This document shows, one piece after another, positions 24,867 to 36,800 of a stretch of DNA of 64,000 nucleotides. Both the position numbers and the translations under genes were made by a program. The notes beneath the pieces are model-generated. The model worked only from the letters and a program-made list of their open reading frames with translations, searched no databases and had not been told where the DNA came from. Source of the DNA: Apostichopus japonicus (taxonomy: Eukaryota; Echinodermata; Holothuroidea; Aspidochirotida; Stichopodidae); NCBI RefSeq assembly GCF_037975245.1, contig NC_092564.1, positions 10,146,484 through 10,210,483 of the forward strand, written 5' to 3'. The number at the start of each line of letters is the position of its first letter. Within the stretch, counting starts at the first letter, position 1.

Positions 24867-27800
24867 CTGTAGAAATTGAAATAAAAAATAAATCATCTTT
24901 TCTTTTAAATAACAATAAAAAAATAAATTGGTTTATCAATTTTTTTATTTCATTTCAAACTTAAGAAAAAATTTTCTTCTTTTGATTTCTAGGTCATTTT
25001 AAAATTTTTTCTTATCCTGGAATATTTGAAAGAAATGTACCAATTACACATATGAAGACAAATTTAAAGTGTGCTGCATTGCACCCCTTTGTGAATGTAA
25101 ATTATAATGATAGATTGAGAGAAAAATTATCCTCACCTTGAGTTTGATATCGCTGTTGACAAACCATCTCAGTCTTGTGTTATGGGAGTTCCCCATATCT
25201 GGCTCCACCACCCATCCTCCTAAGCCGTTCGTCCCTCTCACATACTCCTTTGAAACTGGTTTGGATGAATGCTCTATGGATATGTCACTCACCACGTGCA
25301 ACCGTCCCTCGATTTTATGCTGACGGATAGACACAAAATCCCTGAAATGTACAAAATTATCCGGGTTAAAAATGTTGGGAAATCAACAACCGTTTAGCAA
25401 GAGTCAATTTCTCATACCTTAGCTGCTACTTGCAGGAGTATAAACTTAAAAAAAAACACACATGCTGAGCACTTTGGGGTGGTAGAATGATAAAGAGAGG
25501 TCATTGACAGGTCATAAAGGGCTAACAGTGCTATAAAGATTTACCATTTCACTCCAGGCAAAGTAGAATATGAGTGTTGAGTTTGTGAGGAGACACGTAA
25601 GCCAGGACTGCAGTAACTGAATATGAGGTTCACATTTCATGCAGCAGTTTTGAATGCTCTCAATTTGTCTCTAATAAGATACTATTGTTCCTATTTAAAA
25701 AAAAACTGCCTTTACACCGTTGTACTTAAATAACAATTTGACCAATTTTGAGTACCATCTCGCATTACGATACTGAGTAAAAATTTCCCTTGTGCATCTA
25801 CTTTTCTGTTTACCTTCTTTCACTAAAAGAGTTGTTAATGAAGGAATAATAGAAAGCAGTTATATTAAGTGTATTTTAAGTGGTATTTTGAACACACAAT
25901 CAAATTCCACAAGATTTCAGTTCAATCAGCAATCAAGCAAGATGAATACGGAAAAGCAACATGCTGAGAACTAAGAATATTGAAGAATAAGCACTACAAG
26001 AAAGAAATTAGTACATGGAATCGTAGATGTATATGCATTAGTATGTATATGTTTATGTATAGGTTGATGTGTATGAATATATGATGATTGTGAAAATGTG
26101 CATACATATCTATATCTTTATGAATATGTTTGCATATGGCTATGTGTATGAATATGTGTTGTATGTGTGTGTATGTATATGTACATGAATAAGTAAATAT
26201 GTTTATGAATGTCAATGTGCATACATATGTCTATGTAGACGCATTAAAGGCATTGAAGACTCACCCCAAACCGCGTGCCGCGCTCTGCAAAAGTTAACTT
26301 TCCGTTGCTTGCAAGTGAAGTTTTCTTCTTGTCGCTACAAAATACAGACAGTAATGAAACGTGATACCTTGTTATCTTTTATCTAGACCTGAGATGTCCA
26401 TCGCTGCTATGTACACTGTGATGTGGGTATTGACCGTAGCTGTATGTATTGAATGTACACTAGTGTCTAATTACCGACGTTAGCTAGCTGTGTGTGTATG
26501 TTCTGGGATCGATGGTGGTGTCTAACACTTCTGCTACACCTCATTCGAAACTAGGTCAGATTACAGGCATGAGACGTTTCTTTGTGCGCAAGTCTTCACA
26601 CTCTTTAATATGACTATGTGTAAATGGGGATATTTATATGTATATGTATATGTATCTATCTTCTGCACTCACCTGCTAGAAACAAGAATGCTTTCCTATA
26701 TGTATATATGATGTGTGTGTTAGTATGTGTGTGTGTGTGCATGTACCAAAATGACTGTCTTTGTGTATGAATGTGTACATGTGTATGGTTATGTGCTGTA
26801 TGTATATTTATATATGTATCTATCTTCTCCACTCACCTGCTAGAAACAAGAATGCTGTTTGCAACTGTGTAAAGGACCTGCATATCACAACCAATCTCCT
26901 GTACTACCTCTACGTGCTTGACAGTTGGATTCCAATTAATTGAATCCTCACATTTATCCCACATTAGGGTGAAAATATGTTCAGGTGTTGCCGGAAGAAC
27001 AGCCTGTGGATACAACATGATAGATGTAAGACATTAATGAAATCTCGGAACCAGGAAATACTTAAGGAATAACATAGGCAGGGATGAAAAACAATTTATA
27101 TTATTCAGTAACCTCAAACTCTCTAAGTCTGGCAAGGCATACTGTATGCTTAATGTTACAGTCAGCCTAAATTGTTACTGCTACTTTAGCGTACACTAGG
27201 CCTAGCTCCAGTGTGCTTGTTTAGTGTAGCCTAGGCCTTCTCTTTAACAAATATTTTAAGAAAAGAGAAGTCTTGATTTGTTTTTAACTATTGACCTTCA
27301 GGTGCCTCATAAATATTTTCAGTTGTGTAGGGCTTAAAGGAAATTGTAAGGTCTTCAAAAGTTCTAGCCCTAGCAACAACAGCTGAATACTTTCCACAGG
27401 GAGTCTACCCTACAGAAATGACTTTGTTACCAGAGTTGTTCCTCTTTGACGTCATCAATATGGAATTTCAGGCGTATTGTATAATCAATGGGGGGCTTAC
27501 TGTGTATTGTGGTGAGGCCTTAGGAGCCAATTTTCAAAGCAAGAGTATTCAGTCAAACAGGAAGCAGTTAACTTAAAAATCAAATATTAGAGAGTTTTGA
27601 GGTTACTGAATGATATAAATTGTCTTTGATCCCTGCCTTTGTTATTCCTTTAATCTCTACGAAGACAAAGTTCTGATTTTATGTTCACAACATCATAAGT
27701 ACTTCTAATTTGTAAAACATCAGTAGAAACATTGTAATAAAAGAGCAACGCAATGTACTATTAAATTGTCTTTGATTGAAACACGCATCTGTTATTCCTA

Positions 27801-30800
27801 TTTCCATTTGAAGATAACCTTTTCTACCTTTTCTTTGACGTCAGAATTAGTAAAAATGACTTTTATTCTCTGTCTTAATTTTAGAACAGCAAACATATTT
27901 TGCCAATTAAGCAGAAGTTTGAAACATGTGACCTTCATGAATACAATTCCTGTATTAAACCAAACTAAAGTTGCCCATTCTACTGGGCAAACTGTTTCCT
28001 CTCTTCACAACTTGTTTAACTTAGTCTATGTTCTTTGTATAATTTGATAATTTTTTATTCCTTTTATTAGGAATATCATTTAAAAAAAAGAAAATTACCT
28101 CTAATTTAAACAAAATTTGATTTAATGCAATGTCAGCAGTACAAATGGAAATGGTTGCTGTTTCTAAACTTTTCACTACTGTCCAATCGTATTCCCCATC
28201 CAAAAACTCTTGAAAGGCATGAAGTGAGTCCTCAGACTTCTGAATGAATGCTTGCTCCTGAAAAAGCAAAAAGCAAAGACAAAAAACAAAACAAAAGGTG
28301 ATCTCACATGGGCACTTATGAAGTGTACTACTACCTTTTATAGTGGAATTGTGCAGTAGAAGTTGCTTCAACTTTTATCATGGAAGATTCAATAACTGCA
28401 TGTTTTAATAGCAGAAACCATTTCGGTAGCTCGTTTTTGACTTGTAATGCCTGCAGTCAATGTGCTATGACCCGAAAGGCTTTAAAGGCACACATCAACA
28501 ATTTGTATTGACAACATCTGTCTCTTTAATGGGTGTGTGCATTAAAATTAAAATAAGATGTGTGCAGCTGTTGTCAGATTTCATGGAACTCCAGCAAAAT
28601 TAAAGAAAACATCATATCTTAGTACTTGAACCACTTATTTAGATACACTGTGATCTATATATAGATCTGACCAATGGTTCTTCCTGAATGCAGGTTACCT
28701 ACAACATTTCTTGCTGGATATAAGTTTACCTACCAACGGTTCTTGCTGGATATGGGTTTACTTGCTAAGGTTCAAGCATCTGACATGATATTATCAGTGT
28801 GTGTAAAAGTAAGTTGGCCTGACGTTTCGATCCTAGCAGGATCTTCTTCAGAGGCTAAAAATTTTTAGCCTCTGAAGAAGATCCTGCTAGGATCGAAACG
28901 TCAGGCCAACTTACTTTTACACATTCTATTACACAGGCTCTCTAGTGGATAAGCAGTTTGCTAACAGTTTTATTTTATTATGATATTATCAGGTAATCAA
29001 AGCCAATCTTTTTGTTTCTTAAAAGCTCTCAGAATGTGACTTTTATACCTCAAGCAATTTTTGCATAGTTGTTGAATATTCCATCCTCATTGTGGAATTT
29101 GTCTATCAATATGTTCATTCAATGATTTCTCCATGCCTTTACTATGCATGACCATACCACTTGTGGGGGGGGGGGCAGGGGGGGGAGATTATCAACGACA
29201 AGGTGGAAAGTTCACAAGGATAGAAAAAGCTTACTTGCAAAGAAGCAGCTAGGTTAATAGTGCTCCCTCTCTGGCTGTTTGGCAATGACTCAAAGTTGGA
29301 CGCTGAAACGGCCCCGTAGGAGTGGGAGCTCTCTTTACCCGAGAACTGATCGTCCTCATCATTGACATCTTCAAGATCAGAATCTACACCGCATCAAAAG
29401 AAAGGTAAAAGGATATATCTTTGTGTTAACATTGCAAGTTCTTTCAGTGGCGTAGGAAGGTACTTTTGAGTGGGGGGGGGGGGCTGAAGACTGATGACCG
29501 ACCTGGGGGAGGGGTCTAAGGGGGAAGGGGTGTCCCCCTTCCCCTTGGAATTTTTTGCATTTCCAGATAGCCTCAGATGCACTTTGGTGCAATATAGCAC
29601 ACTTCAACACCGACTCCATTTTGTAAACTTAATTTTGTATTTTCACCTGGCCTTAGATGCAATTTGGTGCTCCAAATGAGATTTTTTTTCTCATATGGAA
29701 ATGAAAAAGGGGTTTTCTGACTTGCGGGGGGCGGAATGATACTTCCGCCCCTCCACATTTTTCACTGGGGGGCTGGCACCCCCCAGTCCCCCCGGTTCCT
29801 ACGCCCTTGAGTTCTTTTAACTGATGGCCCAAAATGATTGCAGAAGGAAATGATCTGTAAGTTGTGTCGATGAGTCCAGCTGTACCTAAGAACAAACAGT
29901 GATCTCTCCAAGCATTGTGTGGTCTGAACAGTATGGACAATTGTTAAGTTATCAAGTCGGGAAATTCTCCTAAACCCACCACCTGACCTGGTAGAGTGGG
30001 TATTGTTTCTTTGTTTGACAGTTGTCTCTGATGATTGCAAAGGAAATTGACTTGCTAGTTGTGTTGATAAGTCCAACTGTTGTTAATAATATACAGTGAT
30101 CTCCATGCATCTACTAAACATGCAAACAAAGTCATATATATTCTCAGTGTTCAGCAGTTTCATTGCCATTCAGGACTCTTGATAAATTAATACCAAATAA
30201 TGGTACAAGGTTTTTGAAACATGAATGAAACAAACAATGAAATCTGTTTTGTCCATTGTCCTGAAATGACACTTTATGAAGGCTTTATTGGGTGTGAGGA
30301 AAGCCTATTTAAGAGCCACATGGCATTCAACCCAGAGATGAAAACTTTTATAACTGCATAATTTTGTAGAATTTTAATACTAACTAAGAAAGATTTTAAC
30401 ATTTATTGGATTTTGATCGTAAATCACTATCTTGGAAAACAGCTAGGATGAAAAAAAATGGTACAAGAAATTAAAAATACAAATACAAAGAGAGACTGAC
30501 AAAATAAAGGCTTCACCTGCTGGAGAGTCAAACGGTGAATAAAACTCTTGATGTTTCTTCCTCCGAGACGATCTATTCGTGTTGTGATTCGTTGATGATT
30601 GGTTACTGAGCAGTGGAGATTGTTCATCAGTGTCTCTGTGAGAAGAGGCTGGAAGAAGATGCAGCAAATCACTTCATTAAATCACTCCTTCAAAGATTTC
30701 ACAATAATCACAGCAGAAACAATAAATATATTGCATGATTGTGCCAGTGAGTCATAACAGTACATGGAGTGTTGTTAAGATCTCAATTGGGGGGGGGGAC

Positions 30801-33800
30801 CGTAACATCACCATTGGCCCTGGTGGGGGGAGTCATAGTACCACCATTCACCCTGGTTGGGGGGAGAATTGTAACACCACTATTGACCCTGGTTGAGCTG
30901 GTTTTCATTGAAGTTTACCGCTCCATGCTGGGAAAACAGTGACCTAATTGCTAAAGGTTTATACAAAAATCAAAGTCTGTTGTTTAAACAGGACTACTAT
31001 AAGAGAACGAACCATCAACGAATTATGCAACCAATCATGTGACATACACCGTGAACATGAATCATTTCAGGTTGGTGTTTGTGTGGTTCCAATCACCAAT
31101 AACATAAATTAAACAAATATCAAACTGTCACAACACTGTTCTTTTACAAATTATGGACACTTGTGAGCAACTTCCATCGCACCTTTCATCCCTTATTTCC
31201 AAAGGTTTGGGGTATGTCTAAGCTTTGAACAGAAATGAGACTGTCGTCCCTATTCCTCACTCTCACAATATTCAAAAACATGTAAATGAAACCCCATCCC
31301 GCACCCATAAAAAACCTTCTAACTGATGTGACTGTGGGAACACAATGACCGCTAAGGAATAACTCTGAATGCATGTCAATGATGTCACATGTCCATTTAG
31401 AAAACTCTTTGACATTTGTTAAAGGTGAGGAAACTGGCTGAAGCTCAAATTTATGAGAAAGTGTCTAGGTAAAGTAAATCTCCTTGCCATACTCTTGGAA
31501 AACTGGGCAATGCTAAGAGAGATTATCGTAATTTTTGATAACAACTGACCTCCTTTGGAGAAGGGCCTACTGTAGCATTGTCACAAGTGAAGAAATCCAG
31601 GTCATTTAAACAAAGGATGTAAAGACTTTCTCAGAGAAACAGCTACTGATAGCAATTACTACGTATCATGCTGCCAACATAACATGAAAATTAGATCTGA
31701 GTTTGATATGACTGTGGTGTTTTCTTCTTACAGAGTGCAAATTAAAAGGGTAAAATGTTTCCTTTAAAGGCAGGTACACTAGTTATTAATATTGAACCCA
31801 TGTGGAATATTTATTATGAGTCTGTACTTCCACTCTTATTCTAGAATAGATGTCTGTAGTATTGATGCTTGCCCTTGTGGATTTTTACTTGTATATACCT
31901 GATTCGTTTTCCACACCACATGATCATACATATATATAATACAGAGTATAAATAAAGAAATTAATGCATATATCCAACATGGTGTGAAGGAAATTAACTA
32001 AACAAACTCTTTGAGGGCTTGTTGAGAGCTTACTCCCTGAAATAACACAAGCAGATGAACCAATAGACATTAGCCATTTCAATCAGAAGTGGACTCATTA
32101 CAACAACCCATCCCAAAGCTGACAATACCTATGGTCCCTGTTTTGCCCCCACCCACCCACCCATCCACCCCCCAAGTTTACTTACACATCACTTACATAT
32201 GTAGTACCTTCATGCAATCACCTAACGTGTAGGACGACAATGACATCACCACAGAAAAGGAGAACTCGATTTATTTACAACAGTAAAATTTGACTAGTAC
32301 ATGCTGATAAATAATGCTTTGTCAAGTTATTCCTAAAAGAGCGTATACTCTGTCTTGCAAATCAATGCTACTGGTAATGAGTTCCAAGCCTCTACACCCC
32401 GGTTACGTAATGAACTTTGCGAGAAATGTGAAAGGCTGATAAGGTTCCACTACAAGAAGAGCATGTCGGAGCTGTGTATGAAGCTATTTTGCTCAAGGAA
32501 ATAAGAAAAAGTTACCCAGCGTAAAAGATGGCTCAGATTAAGGATGTCATTCAATTTCAAAAAGGCATTTTGAATAACTGTACCACAGGAAATTACTGTA
32601 AAATGATGGACTCATAGTCGTGATTATGGTCTTGTACTCCTGACGGTACTCACACCACAGAGAATGCTGTTACAAGTACTTGTAACATTTGGTAAACACC
32701 AGGAATGTAGCCAGAAATTTGCCATGGGAGGGGCGAAAATGTAGGCAAACTATCAGAGCCGCAGATACGGCATTGCAAACTATCTAAGCGTAGCGCCACC
32801 ATGTTTGGCGCGAAGCGTACAAGAAAATTTTGGGTGAAAATGCCTCCCAGATCGCTGGAAATGGCACTTCCCAGGCCCTGTAAGTTGCATGATCTTAGCA
32901 TTTTCTCTTTTGAAATTACTAGCGATATCATAAAACATTAAAAAAAATCATAAAAATATGCTCAAGGGGAGGCGGCTGCCCCCTTTGCCCCCCCCGCCCT
33001 CCCTTTGCTACGTGCCTGGTAAACACCTCCTGGAAGTGGTTCCTTCTTTCTGGGATACTTTATAAGGTCAGCAGTGTTGACACACACCCTCTCATCAAAG
33101 TGTTAAACTGAGGTTACTCACCAGCTGCTGCTGCATTCAGTCTTCTCTCTCTTTTAATGACTTTAAAATCTAAGATCCACAACTCAAACCAAACGATGAT
33201 GAAACTAGCGATTAAGATCACCACATCAGTAAACTTGGTGTTAGATCCCTGCCCAGGGCATGACGGTTCCTGCCCCGTATCCTGAGAACATTGATTGTAA
33301 AGAAAGAAGTTTTTAACCAGAATCCGCAAGGGAGTATAAACTGGCTTTAAATAATAAATTATGTGTTTGAAAGGCCGGGAATGGGTTGGACTGGTGGTTG
33401 GTGATTACATATTTATGTTAGGGAAGGAGTATATGCAACTTGGACCCCTTCACATACCTCTAGCTATGACATGAAAAGCAAACACATATTACAAACCAGA
33501 TTTAAATTATCTCCTATAGACATTTAATGTGGTAGTTTGGCTCAAAGGAAGCTGAAGTTTATTTTGTATGACTGACATACGAGTTGGTTCCCAGTAACGA
33601 GCAACGTATTAAAGAAACACAACATATGATACCGAATATTACATTAAAATTAAAATGCGACAAATGGAGCTGTTCAATTCCATATGAAATCTTTCCAGCA
33701 TTTATATGCCATTGCTAGTCATTTTGTAACATCACAATTGATGGTTTCCTGACTTAACATTAAACACAGATCTAATTTTGTTTATACTTTTACTGAAGTA

Positions 33801-36800
33801 CTAAATTAACAAGAGCATAGTTAGAAAAATTGTCAGATGTATGGAAGTCTAAGGACATGGGCTTGCAGCTGAAAGTGAAGCTCGCAAAGGCTATGATTTG
33901 GATTCTTGTTCTATATGACTGTGAAAGCTGGACTTTGGGAAAGACAGAGGAGAAGGCAATTGATGTTTTTGAGCTGTGGCTTTGGAGAAGAGTTCTGATA
34001 GTCAGCTGGAGAGAGAGAGAGAGACATACAGAGGAATAAATTAGGAGAGTTGGTATCACTGTAGAGAAAGGAATGTTGGAAGAAGGGAGGAAGAGGAAGT
34101 TGAGAAAGTATGATCACTGGAAGAGGCAACAGCTTAGTTTTGGCAAGGATCCAGGGAGAGGTGTGCGCAAGAGGAAGGAAGAAGAAAGAAAGGTTGGCTT
34201 GATAACATCAAAGAGAGGAAGGAGAGGAGGTTTGGGAGAGGCGAGTAAGGCAGCTTTTGAGGGAAATCTCTACAGCCTTTTTGACATGGCTAGGGCTGAA
34301 CTGAACTGAAGTTAACATGCAGTACAAATCAAAGAGAATGGGCATTGTGTGGGTTTCCAAGTAAATTGCACTGTAAAGTCTGTACCTATAATGTTCAAAG
34401 TTTAAAATACCACATGATTCAATACAGGCCTTACAAACAAGTATATTAATTAATCAGGAATAACGTTTAAGAAATGCAACTACATTAAGAACAATGCAAA
34501 GAGAAGCTGCATATATGAAACTTGGTAAAATATCAAATTTAAATCTCTGAAGAAGATTATGCTGGAATCAAAACATTAGGCCATCTAACATTTATACAAC
34601 ATACATTAAAAACAATATGATAGACAGAATGAGTATTATAGACAATCAAACCAATCTCATGTGTTGTTTCCCATGCTTATCTTAAGAAGTTAAGTACACA
34701 TTTGAACTTTTAATATAACAGGATCAACTGATAACTGTAATCAATTAATCCGACTAAGGTTAAACATTTTCAGCAATTCTTTTTTTTTTTTTAAAAAGCT
34801 TTGTAAGGACATGTTTAATGAAATGGCAATGAATACAACTTTGAATGGTTTCAGGGGTAGGCTATGTTCCTCTGTCTTGCATTATTTTTTAGGAGGTCAA
34901 TCCTGTAGGTCTTGTTCAACTACGCGGTGTGGATGCTCGTGTACACAGGTTCAGACCCCACAAATGGCGAACACAAATCTCCCCTAACAGGGAGGACCCT
35001 GTCTCCCCACTGGGGCAATCCAGATTGTAGTGTAAATGCTCTGGGGATGGCAGGATCCGAGATCTCCAGGTACTTACCTGCCCAACTTCTGCATTAAAAC
35101 ATTGACCCACGACCCACCATTGTACGGAAGTAGTACAACGTTGATTGATAATTTGTAAGCAATCATTGTGACATTTTCAAGCTAGCCTAAAGCTCCTTTG
35201 CTGTTCTAAAAACCTTTGAGGTCGGCTTAGTACCCCCCAAGGGAATACAAGGTCCTGATCTCCATTGTATGCTCAAATGTTGTAAAAGGCCTCAGAGGTG
35301 ATGATGAAGTCAGTCTTCTCTATTCCGTCTCAGGCCTTCTTATCATTGTAGACTTTCATTTTTCCCTTTTCTAAATAATAACTAACAGTATTATTATTTT
35401 CTACTTTTCTTTTTATCTAATTTCACTTTAATCAACGACAAAATGCCACTGAAGCATGAAATGAAATAGAAGTCTATATTTTAACCACTGAACCATTCCT
35501 GGAATTTCTCATCAATCATGCTGGTTTTTTATTGTTTAAGCACATCTCTTATAAATACCCTCAAATTATATAAACCATGAAAGTATTAATCTTGTTGACA
35601 GAACAATATGATAGCAAGCATATATAGATAATGGTGTATACTTACAGAGAAATTATATAGGACAGTTTTGCAGATAACCGTGCCACTTGTCGCAATAGTC
35701 GTAAGCTGCAAGATCAAAAAAGTTTATTTTAAAACTTTAGGATGTATCTTTCTGGTACTCAAACAGAACAATATTAATATATACTGTTGGGCATATAATC
35801 CAATATCCCAGCATTGCAAAATGGTCAAATAGCTTATATGTATACAAGTACAAACTTAACCAGAATGTAAACATGCATTGTGGTTTCGATGATGAAACAT
35901 GAGCAGTTTTCTCCATGAATCTGACGTAATGTATAGTGAGGGTGTACATGTTTACAAGGGTTTCACCATTTGACATCTGATGACTCCAAATGACCTTTGA
36001 CCTCCAACAAAAAAAATAGGCTTCTTTAACTCAATGTGGTACTTCTACACATTAAAACTAAGCATCAAGTATTGAGATATAGTGATTACAAGGTTTCAAC
36101 AATTTGACCCCTGGTGACCCCAAATGACCTTTGTCCTCCACCAAAAACAAAAGGCTTCTTTTACCCAATATGGTACATCTACACACCAAATATGAGGTCT
36201 GCACATGATCCCTTCTTGAGATATCGTGTTTACAAGGTTTTCACAATTTGACCTCTGGTGATCCCAAATGACCTTTGACCTCCTTTAAAAACAATAGGCT
36301 TCTTGTACTTAATGTGGTACTTCTACACACCAAATATGAAATTGGTCTGACCTTCCCTTCTTGAGATATCGTGTTTACAAGCTGGGCGTCACTAACGCAC
36401 TCACACACATACACGCCATCATGAATGCAAAGGTTACAATTATCATCAAAACCAAAAACAGGAACCAAGTTGAAGTAAGTCAAAGGAGACAAAATTTAGA
36501 GCTGTCAAAACTACTTCACAAACTTTGAAGTTTAATTATTCCCTGAGATAGCCAATATATTATAATGTTTTATGTGAGAGCAGTAAATATGTATGTATGT
36601 ATACTATTAAATTTTGCACACAATATTTTCAAGTTGTGACCAATGTTGTTAACTCTGGATAAGCAGCAAGGTTCTGCACTAGTCTAGGCCTACATATTTG
36701 TCAGAAGTTCATCTCAGAGTTTTACTAATTGAAGTTATCAAGGTTTCAGAATTTGCCCACTGTTGACCTCAAATAAACTTGGACCTGTGCAAACAATAAG

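Noticed and set aside
25994-26215. 73-codon frame rich in H, I, T and Y
   Set aside because: It lies wholly within the TATG-rich microsatellite tract of a STARD3 intron.
26263-26282. A 20-base extra STARD3 exon between GCAG and GTGAGTC
   Set aside because: Exon 8 (AG|) joins exon 9 (|G GAT) directly to give the conserved SRDFV; inserting 20 bases breaks the frame.
34907-35105. A SINE suggested by a GGTTCAGACCCC-like B box
   Set aside because: The box deviates from GGTTCGANNCC, no convincing A box precedes it and no second copy is in the window.
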